Assembly: GCF_029910215.1 (NCBI RefSeq) | Contig: NZ_CP110396.1 | Span: 2,294,001 to 2,358,000 of the forward strand | Direction: 5' to 3' | Length of the DNA stretch: 64,000 nt | Source of the DNA: Paraburkholderia sp. D15 | GTDB lineage: Bacteria; Pseudomonadota; Gammaproteobacteria; Burkholderiales; Burkholderiaceae | Shown: positions 52,609-61,005 of the stretch, one piece after another | How the letters are laid out: the number at the start of each line of letters is the position of its first letter | How positions within the stretch are numbered: the stretch's first letter is position 1 | Position numbers and translations under genes: made by a program | Notes under the pieces: model-generated | Databases searched by the model: none | What the model saw: only the letters and a program-made list of their open reading frames with translations | Told to the model about the DNA's origin: nothing

Positions 52609-53031
52609 TCAGTTCGCGCCGCGTTGAATCGCCTCGCCGAGTTCGGCATTGGAATAGGCCTTGCCGCCGATTCCCCACGCGCCGTCCACCGCGAAGGTCA
52701 CGTTGACGAATGTGCGCTCGCGCGGATGCGAGCCCGCCTTGTGCCGGTCGACGATATCCGTGACCTCGCTGACGAACGCCTGCTTGACCTCGGCGTTCGG
52801 AAACGTCGCCGACGGCACCTTGACCTCGATGACCGCCAGCGATTGCGCCTTGCCGCCGACATAAGTCTTCGACTCGTCGCTCACGACCAGGTGGCCGATC
52901 ACGTTCGGCGCCATGAAACGGTTATCGGTAAGGCCGTGAACGCGCAGCAGCGCGTCCGCGACGAGCGGGAGTACGTCGCGTTCTCCTTGTTGACTGAGTA
53001 GACCCTGAGTGACGTTGACGGTAATCGGCAT
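52609..53031 (-). CDS. Tautomerase-superfamily protein (MIF/4-OT-like)
   Basis: Protein of 140 residues with a predicted catalytic N-terminal Pro (MPITVNV) as in 4-oxalocrotonate tautomerase and MIF folds. Two beta-alpha-beta halves are visible: TVNVTQGLLSQQGERDVLPLVADAL and VKVPSATFPNAEVKQAFVSEVTDIVDRH. The length suits a fused two-repeat form. It is divergent from a TetR regulator and shares ATAACG operator half-sites with it, so it is probably the regulated enzyme. Confidence 0.85.
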   Translation of the reverse strand: MPITVNVTQGLLSQQGERDVLPLVADALLRVHGLTDNRFMAPNVIGHLVVSDESKTYVGGKAQSLAVIEVKVPSATFPNAEVKQAFVSEVTDIVDRHKAGSHPRERTFVNVTFAVDGAWGIGGKAYSNAELGEAIQRGAN

Positions 53032-53116
53032 GGCTGCAAACTCCTTGATCGGATATCGAAGGGATGAATCGACGCATGGATGCGTCGAAGCAGAGCTATT
53101 GCACAGGCGTCACGCT

Positions 53117-53194
53117 CGTTATATAACGGTCGTGATGTCGCGATATTTTCATAACGATCGTGATGTCGTCAAGCACAAAATAGCGATCGTTATG
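53117..53194. promoter_or_regulatory. TetR operator cluster built from CGTTAT half-sites
   Basis: A perfect 12-bp palindrome CGTTATATAACG lies at 53117-53128. ATAACGATCG at 53151-53160 forms an exact 11-bp inverted repeat (CATAACGATCG / CGATCGTTATG) with 53184-53194. The 18-bp blocks at 53123-53140 and 53151-53168 are direct repeats differing at one base. All lie between the divergent tautomerase and TetR genes. Confidence 0.75.
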
Positions 53195-53208
53195 TGGAGG
53201 GCGTTCAG

Positions 53209-53808
53209 ATGGCACATCGGGCAGGTCGGAAGGAAGAGAGCAAGGCAAGAATTCTGGACAGCGCGGGCCGGGGATTTCGCAGCCGGGGCTTCGGCGGGTC
53301 GGGCGTCGACGGGCTGGCGAAGGATGCGTCGGTGACCTCGGGCGCGTTCTACGCGCATTTCAAATCGAAAGCGGCGGCCTTTCAGGCGGCTGTCGTGGCG
53401 GGGCTCCACGATCTGCGGCGCGGCGTCGATCACACGCGGGCGGAAATGGGCGGCCGCTGGCGCGAATGGTTCATCGACTTTTATCTGGGCGATCGGCGTA
53501 CCTGCGATCTCGCGGAAAGCTGCGCGCTGCAGAGTCTGTCGAGCGAAGTCGCGCGCGCCGACGACGACACCCGCGAAGCGTATGAAAAGGAGCTGGCCGC
53601 GATCATCGAATCGGTGGCGGCGGGGCTGGAAGGCAAACCGAAGGCGCGGCGCGAGGAAGCGACGGCCTTGCTCGCGATGCTGGTGGGTGGCGTGACGCTG
53701 TCGCGCGCGGTGAAGGACCCGGCCGTGGGCGAGGAGATCGCGGCGGCGGTGCGCAAGGCGGCGTTGCAGTTGGGCGCGCATGAGAGCAAGGGCGATCGCA
53801 AGGCGTGA
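53209..53808 (+). CDS. TetR-family regulator of the tautomerase gene
   Basis: TetR-type repressor of 199 residues. The DNA-binding region reads RILDSAGRGFRSRGFGGSGVDGLAKDASVTSGAFYAHFKSKAAAF; the C-terminal ligand domain has CALQSLSSEVARADDDTREAYEKEL. The start ATG at 53209 has GGAGG at 53196-53200; an in-frame GTG at 53194 is an alternative. Autoregulation is likely, because the inverted CGTTAT half-site at 53184-53194 overlaps the leader. Confidence 0.92.
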   Translation: MAHRAGRKEESKARILDSAGRGFRSRGFGGSGVDGLAKDASVTSGAFYAHFKSKAAAFQAAVVAGLHDLRRGVDHTRAEMGGRWREWFIDFYLGDRRTCDLAESCALQSLSSEVARADDDTREAYEKELAAIIESVAAGLEGKPKARREEATALLAMLVGGVTLSRAVKDPAVGEEIAAAVRKAALQLGAHESKGDRKA

Positions 53809-53944
53809 GCGCAGCGACCGCGGCTGCGGCCAATGGCCGCTTTCGTGGCGCCGTTCAGCGAAGCGGGCGTATAGTCGCTGCCGCCGCCGGGCCGAACCAG
53901 GCCTTCAACCCCGACTTTCACCCCACGCCCAAGGAAGCCATCCC

Positions 53945-54343
53945 ATGTCAGACCGCGAGATCATCGTTCCCGAATCGATGCGGCCGATCGTCGAACGCGC
54001 CGGCTATGCGCCCGCCGTCAAGGTCGGCACCACGGTGTATTGCGCGGGACAAGTGGGCCGCACGCCCCAGCTCGATGTGATCGAGGATCCCGAGGCGCAG
54101 TTCGTCGCGTGCTGGGAGAACCTGCGTGAACTGCTCGCGGCGGCGGGCTGCACCTTCGACGACATCGTCGACATGACAACCTATCACGTGCAGATGAGCC
54201 GTCACATGGCGGTTTTCCGCGAGGTCAAGAACCGCGTGTTTCCGCGCGGGCATTGCGCGTGGACCGTCATCGGCGTGTCGGAACTCGCGCATCCCGGCTT
54301 GCTGGTCGAGATCAAGTGCGTGGCGGTCCAGCGGGGCGGCTGA
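53945..54343 (+). CDS. RidA-family (YjgF) protein lacking the deaminase Arg
   Basis: RidA/YjgF fold protein of 132 residues. Typical strands: VGTTVYCAGQVGRTPQ, a helix QFVACWENLRELLAAAGCTFDDIVDMTTYH, and a C-terminal LLVEIKCVAV. The Arg that positions the imine substrate in E. coli RidA aligns with Trp in CAWTVIGVSEL, so reactive-enamine deaminase activity is doubtful; it may belong to a Rid subgroup with another role. Ends 1 bp from the convergent MerR stop. Confidence 0.87.
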   Translation: MSDREIIVPESMRPIVERAGYAPAVKVGTTVYCAGQVGRTPQLDVIEDPEAQFVACWENLRELLAAAGCTFDDIVDMTTYHVQMSRHMAVFREVKNRVFPRGHCAWTVIGVSELAHPGLLVEIKCVAVQRGG

Positions 54344-54344
54344 C

Positions 54345-55373
54345 TCAGCTCGCCTGCATGCCGAGACGCATCGCCGTGCGCATGAAGGTCAGCGTCGCTT
54401 CGTCGGTCCACGAACCGAGCATCAACCCCGGCTCGGTCTGCAGCGCCTCGCGAAATCGCGCGTGCGTCGCGGGATCGTCGCCGGCATAGCTTCTGAAGAG
54501 GTCGAGCCAGCGTCGCGCGAGTGCCTGCGCCTGCGGCGATTCGGGCGTCGCGCCGGCGTCGAGCGCGTCGTGCACGTCGGCCATCAGTTGCGGCCATTCC
54601 ATCGCGCGCTTGCCGTAGTTCGCACGCAGAAAGCGGATCTCGTCGGGCGTCAGATATTTTTCGTAGATGAGGATCTTCGTTTCGCTGAATGCGCGCAGTA
54701 CGTAGTCGCGCAACCGGGTCGAAATGCCGAGATGTGCCTGCATCGACGGTTCGTTGTCGTGCATCACGTTCAGCTTCGCGACGAGGCGTGGATCGCCGCC
54801 GGTGTCGCGCGTGAGCAGGGTCATCCAGCGATCGGCCAGCGTGCGCGCCGCCGCGCTCTCCGGCGGCGTGCCGCTGTCCATCAGCGCGCGGACCTCGGCG
54901 ATCAGCGCGGTCCATTCCGGGTCCGGCGCCTGGGTGTTGCGGTACATCGGCAGGCGCGCGAGTTCGTCGGCGGAAAAATATTTGTCGTACATGGTCATCA
55001 TCTCCAACGTGGTAAGCCAGTCGCTCAGATCCGGTTCCTCGCCGTCGAGCAGCACGCCGTGCAGACTCGTCAACCGCTCGCGCAAACGCGCCGCCTGATG
55101 GATCTGGCCGTCGAGCATGGCGATCTGCCGTTCGACGATCGCGACGAGCGGCGTGTCCGGTTGCGCCAGATGGGTCTGGATCTCGGCGAGCGCGAGGCCG
55201 AAACGACGCAGCGCCTGGATCTGGTGAAGGCGGGCGACGTCGTGACGGTCGTACAGCCGGTAGCCGTTGTCGGCACGCGCCGAAGGCGTCAGCAGCCCGA
55301 TGGCGTCGTAGTGGTGCAGCGTGCGGACGGTGAGTCCGCTGCGTCTGGCCAGTTCTCCGACTTTCAGCAGCAT
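54345..55373 (-). CDS. MerR-family regulator with duplicated TipAS-like effector domain
   Basis: Regulator of 342 residues. N-terminal MerR domain: KVGELARRSGLTVRTLHHYDAIGLLTPSARADNGYRLY. A coiled dimer helix follows, then two related TipAS-type helical domains: MYDKYFSADELARLPMYRNT with EVRALMDSGTPPES, and IYEKYLTPDEIRFLRANYGK with DVHDALDAGATPES. TipAS domains bind cyclic peptide drugs in TipAL relatives. The promoter has the 19-bp spacer typical of MerR activation. Divergent from a MarR gene. Confidence 0.9.
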   Translation of the reverse strand: MLLKVGELARRSGLTVRTLHHYDAIGLLTPSARADNGYRLYDRHDVARLHQIQALRRFGLALAEIQTHLAQPDTPLVAIVERQIAMLDGQIHQAARLRERLTSLHGVLLDGEEPDLSDWLTTLEMMTMYDKYFSADELARLPMYRNTQAPDPEWTALIAEVRALMDSGTPPESAAARTLADRWMTLLTRDTGGDPRLVAKLNVMHDNEPSMQAHLGISTRLRDYVLRAFSETKILIYEKYLTPDEIRFLRANYGKRAMEWPQLMADVHDALDAGATPESPQAQALARRWLDLFRSYAGDDPATHARFREALQTEPGLMLGSWTDEATLTFMRTAMRLGMQAS

Positions 55374-55401
55374 GCGAGCCTCCGGTTAGCGTTCACGATG
55401 G

Positions 55402-55432
55402 AGGTTAGAACCTTACGCTACGTGAGGGTCAA
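55402..55432 (-). promoter_or_regulatory. MerR-type promoter of the TipAS regulator gene
   Basis: Read on the minus strand: -35 TTGACC (55427-55432), then 19 bp containing the dyad ACCCTCACG-TAG-CGTAAGGT, then -10 TAACCT (55402-55407). The long 19-bp spacer with a dyad inside it is the hallmark of promoters twisted open by MerR proteins, as in E. coli copA. Autoactivation by the adjacent gene is inferred. Confidence 0.78.
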
Positions 55433-55449
55433 GCGAAATGCCCACTTTG

Positions 55450-55468
55450 TAGTTGTCTTGCTAACCAA
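55450..55468. promoter_or_regulatory. MarR operator copy 1
   Basis: TAGTTGTCTTGCTAACCAA, just before the marR gene at 55488. It differs at only two bases from the copy at 55930-55948. It resembles MarR-class sites with TTAGC/CAACTA halves. Confidence 0.7.
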
Positions 55469-55487
55469 TCTGCGCTTTAATGTCGCC

Positions 55488-55904
55488 ATGTTCGATCACT
55501 GCCTTTACTTCAACTCATCGGCACTCGCGCGGCTCACCGAGCGCGAGTGGACCGCCGCGTATGCGCCGTTCGGGCTCACCCCGGCGCAGGGTTTCGTGTT
55601 GCGCGTGGTGTTGGCGTCGCCCGGTTCGTTGAGCAGCGAGGTGGCGAGTTTGCTGGGCATTGCGCGTCCCACGGCCACGCGGCTGATCGACAACCTGTGC
55701 GACAAGGAACTGGTCGAACGCCGTCAGGGCGAGGCGGACGGCAGGGAATGGGGCGTCTATCCGACCCGCGCGGGCAAGGCGCTGGAGCGGCCCATCAACG
55801 AGGCCAGCGGGCAGATTGCCCGCACCCTGCGCGCGAAGATCGGGCCGGACTTATTCGAATCGACAGTGTCGGGCATGCATAACGTGAGAAAAGCCCTGTC
55901 GTGA
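55488..55904 (+). CDS. MarR-family transcriptional regulator
   Basis: Winged-helix regulator of 138 residues: FDHCLYFNSSALARLTERE dimer helix, EWTAAYAPFGLTPAQGFVLRVVLASPGSLSSEVASLLGIARPTATRLIDNL reading head, and the wing ERRQGEADGREWGVYPT. The start was placed by homology. Its operator appears in front of this gene and again in front of the next gene (55961), so it should regulate both. The stop codon lies in the loop of an intrinsic terminator. Confidence 0.92.
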   Translation: MFDHCLYFNSSALARLTEREWTAAYAPFGLTPAQGFVLRVVLASPGSLSSEVASLLGIARPTATRLIDNLCDKELVERRQGEADGREWGVYPTRAGKALERPINEASGQIARTLRAKIGPDLFESTVSGMHNVRKALS

Positions 55905-55920
55905 CCGACGGGCTTTTTTT
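55889..55920 (+). terminator. Terminator overlapping the marR stop codon
   Basis: Stem AAGCCC-T-GTCG (55891-55901) / CGAC-GGGCTT (55906-55914 region) followed by TTTTTTT. The TGA stop at 55902-55904 lies in the loop, so the terminator is encoded inside the coding end. Confidence 0.88.
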
Positions 55921-55929
55921 AATGCCAGA

Positions 55930-55948
55930 TAGTTGTCATGCTAATCAA
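55930..55948 (+). promoter_or_regulatory. MarR operator copy 2, upstream of the small membrane protein gene
   Basis: TAGTTGTCATGCTAATCAA, 17 of 19 bases identical to the copy before marR. It ends 12 bp before the ATG at 55961, so binding would block the ribosome site region or the promoter. Confidence 0.7.
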
Positions 55949-55960
55949 AGGGGAGCTGAA

Positions 55961-56257
55961 ATGAGAAATGGCGCGGTACATCATGCCGTGGCGACGGAAT
56001 CGGCGCGGCAGCCGGCGCGTTCGCCGGCATGGATTTCGGAGCGCGGGCTGCGCTGGGCATTGGGCGCGACGATCTGGATCGTCGCGATCGGCTTGATCGT
56101 CGTGGCGGCGCTTTACGCGCCGGACAGCACACGCGCCAACACGCGCCGGTGCCTCGAACAGGTCGCGAACGAAGAACACACGAGTCTCGATGCGTTCTTC
56201 CAGAATCCCGCACAGCAGGATGCGCTCGCGCAGGCGATGACGGTGTGCGCCCGTTGA
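55961..56257 (+). CDS. Small single-span membrane protein of the MarR regulon
   Basis: Unrecognised protein of 98 residues. One membrane segment (LGATIWIVAIGLIVVAALYA) follows a cytoplasmic N-terminus, and a C-terminal soluble part (RRCLEQVANEEHTSLDAFFQ) has two Cys. ATG at 55961 chosen for GGGGAG nine bases upstream. It has its own MarR operator and lies after the marR terminator, so it is a separate, co-regulated unit. Confidence 0.72.
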   Translation: MRNGAVHHAVATESARQPARSPAWISERGLRWALGATIWIVAIGLIVVAALYAPDSTRANTRRCLEQVANEEHTSLDAFFQNPAQQDALAQAMTVCAR

Positions 56258-56288
56258 GCGCGAGCGCACACCGCGCGCTCAACGTCGC

Positions 56289-57188
56289 CTAGTCGTTGCT
56301 GTGCAGATTCGTGTTGAGCCCACCCCAGCGCGACGCGTCGGTCGGCAGCACTTCGACCGCGCCGGACTGGCTGTTGCGCCGGAACAGCAAGCCGTTCCGG
56401 CCGGACAACTGGCGGGCCGGCACAACCGTGCCGTCCGGCAGTTTCACCTTGGTGCCCGCCGTCACATACAGCCCCGCTTCGACGATGCATTCGTCGCCGA
56501 GTGAAATGCCGATGCCCGCATTCGCGCCCAGCAGACTGCGTTCGCCGATCGCATTACGGCTCTTGCCGCCGCCCGACAGCGTGCCCATGATCGACGAGCC
56601 CGCGCCGACGTCTGAGTTCTTGCCGACCGTCACGCCCGGCGTCACGCGGCCCTCGACCATCGATTCGCCAAGCGTGCCCGCGTTGAAGTTGACGAAGCCT
56701 TCGTGCATGACCGTGGTGCCCGCCGCCAGATGCGCGCCGAGCCGCACGCGGTCGGCGTCCGCGACGCGTACGCCTTCGGGCACCACGTAGTCGGTCATAC
56801 GCGGAAACTTGTCGACCGAGGTCACCGTGAGATGGTGATACTCGGCCGCGACGCGTTCGCGCAGATCGTCGACGCGGCCCGGCAGCACCGGCCCCGCCGA
56901 TGTCCACGCGACGTTGGCCAGCAGCCCGAAAATGCCGTCGAGATTGATCTCGTTGGGTTTGACGCTGCGCTCCGAGAGCAGATGCAGGCGCAGCCAGGCG
57001 TCCTCGGTCGAGGCGGGCGGCGTGTCCAGCGAGTCGATCGTGATCTCGACGAGGTCGCCCGCGACGAGGCCGACTTTCTCGGCGAGGCAGGCGCGCTTTC
57101 TGCCCGAGCCCGACGCGGGGAACCAGACGTCGAGCGTCTTGCCGGTTTCGGTATCGCGGTACCGGTGGCCGGTTCGTTGAATAGCCAT
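56289..57188 (-). CDS. dapD: DapD (tetrahydrodipicolinate N-succinyltransferase), actinobacterial/pseudomonad type
   Basis: Acyltransferase of 299 residues with a left-handed beta-helix. It carries the segment DKFPRMTDYVVPEGVRVADADRVRLGAHL and GTTVMHEGFVNFNAGTLG, plus MGTLSGGGKSRNAIGERSLLGANAG and EAGLYVTAGTKV. These match the long DapD class of Mycobacterium and Pseudomonas better than the short E. coli class typical of Burkholderia. It adds succinyl to tetrahydrodipicolinate in lysine and diaminopimelate synthesis. It is alone here, so it may be a second, possibly transferred, copy. Confidence 0.85.
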   Translation of the reverse strand: MAIQRTGHRYRDTETGKTLDVWFPASGSGRKRACLAEKVGLVAGDLVEITIDSLDTPPASTEDAWLRLHLLSERSVKPNEINLDGIFGLLANVAWTSAGPVLPGRVDDLRERVAAEYHHLTVTSVDKFPRMTDYVVPEGVRVADADRVRLGAHLAAGTTVMHEGFVNFNAGTLGESMVEGRVTPGVTVGKNSDVGAGSSIMGTLSGGGKSRNAIGERSLLGANAGIGISLGDECIVEAGLYVTAGTKVKLPDGTVVPARQLSGRNGLLFRRNSQSGAVEVLPTDASRWGGLNTNLHSND

Positions 57189-57453
57189 CGAAAAATCCTT
57201 TTGCTTGATCTTGCGTGAAAGTGACGATTGGACTGGTCGGTTCAGGCCGGGCGCGCGGACGATTGCGCGCCGCAGGCGGTTCGGGGAATCATAGCGTCAG
57301 CGGCCGCATCAGAGGGTAAACACCCACGACATTCCCACGCCGCCGAAAGCAGGTAGAAGGCGTTGCTTTTTTATACTCCGGGCAAGCGCTGCACCAGACG
57401 ATCCGCCGCTAGCGGACGCATGCCCCGCCCAGGTCCCAAGGAGACAGCTTTTC

Positions 57454-58473
57454 ATGCCACCGTTCGCCCGCTTCCTGGCGCTCGCCTCGAGCGCCTGCGC
57501 GATGCTGCTCTGGATGCCCCATGCGCAGGCGGAAAAGCTGACGCTGATGACGGGTGGCGCCGCCAAGATCGTCTACCTGCCGGTCACGCTGGCTCAACGC
57601 CTCGGCTACTTTCGCGACGAGGGTCTCGACGTCGAGATCCTGTCGGAGCCGGCCGGCGTCGACACCGCGACCGAACTGATCGCCGGCGCGGTGCAAGGCG
57701 CCGTCGGTTTCTACGACCACACCATCGATCTGCAAAGCCGCGGCCTCGAAGTCGAGGCGGTCGTCGTGCTGGCGCGTTCGGCGGGACTGGTCGAACTCGC
57801 GTCGACAAAAGTGCCCGCGCCGATGCGCGACATGGCCGACGCGCACGGCCGGCGGCTCGGCGTCACCGGCTTCGGCGCCTCCACGGATTTTTTGAGCCGC
57901 TATCTGGCGCAACGCGCCGGGGTGCCCGCGAACGCCTACACCGTAGTGCCGCTCGGCGCCGACAACGGTTTCGCCGATGCGATGAAGAACGGCGCCGTCG
58001 ATGCCGTGATGGTCGAGGAACCCGGCGCGTCGCGGCTGCTCGCCGCCGGCACGGCCCGCGTGATGGTCGATATGCGCAGCGTCGAGGGCACGCGGCTCGC
58101 GCTGGGCGGCCCGTATGCCAGCTCGTGCCTGTACGCGCAGCGCAAGTGGGTGGCCGCGCATCCGGACGAAACCCGCCGGCTGGTGCGCGCGATGGTGCGC
58201 TCGCTCGACTTCATCGCCACGCACGACGCCGGCCAGATCATGGCGACGCTGCCGCGCGACTACGTCGGCGCGAACGAGGCGCTGTATCGCGATGCGTTGA
58301 GCGCGACGCTGCCGGCCTTCTCGCGCGACGGCCGGATGCCCGACGGCGCGCCGCAAACCGTATTGAACGCGCTGGCCGCGGTGAATCCCGCGATCGTGCC
58401 GCGTCATGTCGAATTGACACGGACGTATACGAACCGCTTCGCCGACGAAGTGGCCGCCGTCATGGTCCACTGA
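57454..58473 (+). CDS. Orphan NMT1/SsuA-type ABC substrate-binding protein
   Basis: Periplasmic binding protein of 339 residues with a signal peptide ending HAQA. Domain text: LTLMTGGAAKIVYLPVTLAQRLGYFRDEGLDVEI (signature of NMT1/TauA/SsuA-like proteins) and FYDHTIDLQSRGLEVEAVVVLA. The family binds sulfonates, nitrate, pyrimidine precursors or similar small molecules. No ABC permease or ATPase lies nearby, so it must use a remote transporter. The 265-bp upstream region holds no further gene. Confidence 0.88.
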   Translation: MPPFARFLALASSACAMLLWMPHAQAEKLTLMTGGAAKIVYLPVTLAQRLGYFRDEGLDVEILSEPAGVDTATELIAGAVQGAVGFYDHTIDLQSRGLEVEAVVVLARSAGLVELASTKVPAPMRDMADAHGRRLGVTGFGASTDFLSRYLAQRAGVPANAYTVVPLGADNGFADAMKNGAVDAVMVEEPGASRLLAAGTARVMVDMRSVEGTRLALGGPYASSCLYAQRKWVAAHPDETRRLVRAMVRSLDFIATHDAGQIMATLPRDYVGANEALYRDALSATLPAFSRDGRMPDGAPQTVLNALAAVNPAIVPRHVELTRTYTNRFADEVAAVMVH

Positions 58474-58601
58474 AGGCGCACCGAAGGCGCACCGAGCGAC
58501 GCCTCGATTCGATCGCACGAAAAAGCGCGACCACACGAAATAACACGACAGCACGACAGCACCACCTCACACGAGCACAAGCACGAGCACGGAGACGATC
58601 C

Positions 58602-59591
58602 ATGAAGGCCATACGCATCGAGCAATACGGCGGACCCGAAGTACTACGCCGCGTCGACATCGACATTCCGTCGCCGGGGCCGGGCGAGGTGCTGGTCCGC
58701 GTCGCGTGCGCCGGCATCAATTTCATGGACGTGCACACGCGCCAGGGCAAATACCGCGAGTCGCGCACTTATCCGGTCCGTCTGCCGTGCACGCTCGGCA
58801 TGGAAGGCGCGGGCGAGGTGGTCGAAACCGGCGCGGGCGTCGACTCGTGCCGGCCCGGCGACCGCGTCGCGTGGTGCATTTCGTGGGGCGCTTATGCCGA
58901 CTACGCGGTGGTCCCGGCGGCGCGCGTCGCGCGCATTCCGGACGCGACCGGTTTCGAACTGGCCGCCGCCGCGATCTTTCAAGGCTCGACCGCGCACTAT
59001 CTGCTCGAAGACGTCGCGCGGCTCGGCGCGGGCAGCACCTGCCTCGTGCATGCGGCCTCGGGCGGCATCGGCCAGTTGCTGGTGCAGCTCGCGAAGCGTC
59101 GCGGCGTGACGGTCTACGCGACCACCAGCAACGCGGAGAAAGCCGAGGTCGCGCGTGCGCACGGCGCGGACCATGTGATGCTGTACGAGGACGGCCGTTT
59201 CGCCGACCGCGTGCGCGAGTTGACCGACGGTCGCGGCGTCGACGTCGTGTTCGACGCGGTGGGCCGCACGACATTGCGCGACAGCTTCCGCGCGACCCGC
59301 ACGCGCGGGCTGGTGGTGAACTACGGCTCGGTGTCCGGCTCGCTGAACGATCTCGATCCTATCGAACTGGGCGAGGCGGGTTCGCTGTTCCTGACCCGTC
59401 CGCGCCTTGCCGATCATCTGGCGGACGGCGCGACGGTGCAGCGCCGCGCTGACGAAATTTTCGCCGCCTTGCAGGACGGCACGCTGAAAGTCGAGATCAG
59501 CGGCCGCTACACGTTCGACGACGTCGAAGCGGCGCATGAAGCGCTCGAAGCGCGCCGTCAGTTGGGCAAAGCCGTGATGACGATCGGCTGA
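58602..59591 (+). CDS. Zinc-independent quinone oxidoreductase (MDR family)
   Basis: NADPH:quinone reductase-like protein of 329 residues. It has [34 protein letters not shown], the MDR nucleotide site [21 protein letters not shown] and a C-terminal [10 protein letters not shown], as in QOR. No structural zinc Cys cluster is present. ACGGAGA lies upstream of the ATG. It lies 128 bp after the binding-protein gene; a shared operon is possible but not evident. Confidence 0.92.
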   Translation: MKAIRIEQYGGPEVLRRVDIDIPSPGPGEVLVRVACAGINFMDVHTRQGKYRESRTYPVRLPCTLGMEGAGEVVETGAGVDSCRPGDRVAWCISWGAYADYAVVPAARVARIPDATGFELAAAAIFQGSTAHYLLEDVARLGAGSTCLVHAASGGIGQLLVQLAKRRGVTVYATTSNAEKAEVARAHGADHVMLYEDGRFADRVRELTDGRGVDVVFDAVGRTTLRDSFRATRTRGLVVNYGSVSGSLNDLDPIELGEAGSLFLTRPRLADHLADGATVQRRADEIFAALQDGTLKVEISGRYTFDDVEAAHEALEARRQLGKAVMTIG

Positions 59592-59679
59592 GCCACTTCT
59601 TTCCCCTGATTCAGGAAGCCGGAACCGGCGGCCATGCGGGCCGTGGGGGACGTGTTTGCCTTTCACCACCGAGGTCACG

Positions 59680-61005
59680 ATGACATCACCCTCCACGCTC
59701 AACGCAACGGCGCCCGCCGATGCGTCCGCCACGCCGCGCGAATCGCGCGTCAAGGCGGTGCTGCGCGTCACCAGCGGCAACTTCCTCGAAATGTACGACT
59801 TCACCGTGTACGGATATTACGCGGCGGCGATCGCCGCGACGTTCTTCCCGACCGGCAACGAATTCGCGTCGCTGATGCTCGCGCTCTCCGTGTTCGGCGC
59901 GGGCTTCCTGATGCGGCCGATCGGCGCGCTGGTGCTGGGCGCGTACATCGACCATCACGGCCGCCGCAAGGGCCTGATCCTCTCGTTGACGCTGATGGCG
60001 ATCGGCACCGCGTGCGTCGCGTTCGTGCCGAGCTATGCGGCGATCGGTCTGGTGGCGCCCGCCATCGTGCTGTTCGGCCGCCTGTTGCAGGGTTTCTCCG
60101 CCGGCGTCGAGCTGGGCGGCGTGTCCGTGTATCTGTCGGAGATCGCGACGAAGGGCAACAAGGGCTTCTACTGCTCCTGGCAGTCCGCGAGCCAGCAGGT
60201 GGCGGTGGTGTTCGCCGCGTCGCTCGGCGTCGCGCTGAACCGCCTCGTGCCCGCCGCCGACATGAACGCATGGGGCTGGCGCATTCCGTTCGTGGTCGGC
60301 TGCATGATCGTGCCGTTCCTCTTCTACGTGCGCCGTTCGCTGCAGGAGACCGAGGAATTCGCCGCGCGCCGTCATCGTCCGGGCATGGGCGAAATCGCCC
60401 GCTCGATGGTGCAGAACGCGCGTTTGATTCTCGCCGGCATGGGCCTCGTGATCATGACGACCGCGTCGTTCTATCTGATCACCGCGTACACGCCGACCTT
60501 CGGCAAGGTCGTGCTGAAGCTGTCGTCGTTCGACGCGTTGCTGGTGACGGTCTGCGTCGGCGTGTCGAATTTCATCTGGCTGCCGATCGCGGGCGCGGTG
60601 TCCGACCGCATCGGCCGCCGTCCGGTGCTGCTCGCCTGCACCGCGCTGGCGATTCTCACCGCCTACCCGGTGATGAACTGGATGGTCGCGCAACCGTCGT
60701 TCGGCCGCCTGTTGATGGTCGAGCTCTGGCTGTCGGTGCTGTACGCGTGGTACAACGGCGCGATGGTCGTCGCGCTGACCGAACTGATGCCGGCCAACGT
60801 GCGCACCACGGGTTTCTCGATGGCGTACAGCCTCGCGACCGTGGTCGGCGGCTTTACCCCGGCAATCTCCACGTGGCTGATTCATACTACCGGCGATAAG
60901 GCCTCGCCGGGCGCGTGGATGTCGTTCGCCGCCGTCTGCGGCGTGGCCGCGACGCTGATCCTGTATCGCTCCGCACCGGCCCGGGAGCAGTACAAGACGG
61001 CATGA
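59680..61005 (+). CDS. MHS-family MFS carboxylate:proton symporter (TcuC/CitA-like)
   Basis: Carrier of 441 residues with twelve membrane segments. [21 protein letters not shown] and [18 protein letters not shown] are characteristic of the metabolite:proton symporter group, which includes citrate and tricarballylate carriers; [18 protein letters not shown] and QSASQQVAV follow. ATG 59680 chosen for GAGG upstream. A TctDE-like two-component system begins in its stop codon, so citrate-type substrates are likely (inference). Confidence 0.9.
   Translation: MTSPSTLNATAPADASATPRESRVKAVLRVTSGNFLEMYDFTVYGYYAAAIAATFFPTGNEFASLMLALSVFGAGFLMRPIGALVLGAYIDHHGRRKGLILSLTLMAIGTACVAFVPSYAAIGLVAPAIVLFGRLLQGFSAGVELGGVSVYLSEIATKGNKGFYCSWQSASQQVAVVFAASLGVALNRLVPAADMNAWGWRIPFVVGCMIVPFLFYVRRSLQETEEFAARRHRPGMGEIARSMVQNARLILAGMGLVIMTTASFYLITAYTPTFGKVVLKLSSFDALLVTVCVGVSNFIWLPIAGAVSDRIGRRPVLLACTALAILTAYPVMNWMVAQPSFGRLLMVELWLSVLYAWYNGAMVVALTELMPANVRTTGFSMAYSLATVVGGFTPAISTWLIHTTGDKASPGAWMSFAAVCGVAATLILYRSAPAREQYKTA

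Noticed and set aside
57363..58601. N-terminal 413-residue extension of the quinone oxidoreductase frame
   Set aside because: Arg-rich text antiparallel in frame to the binding-protein gene. The enzyme begins at [11 protein letters not shown] with its own ribosome site.
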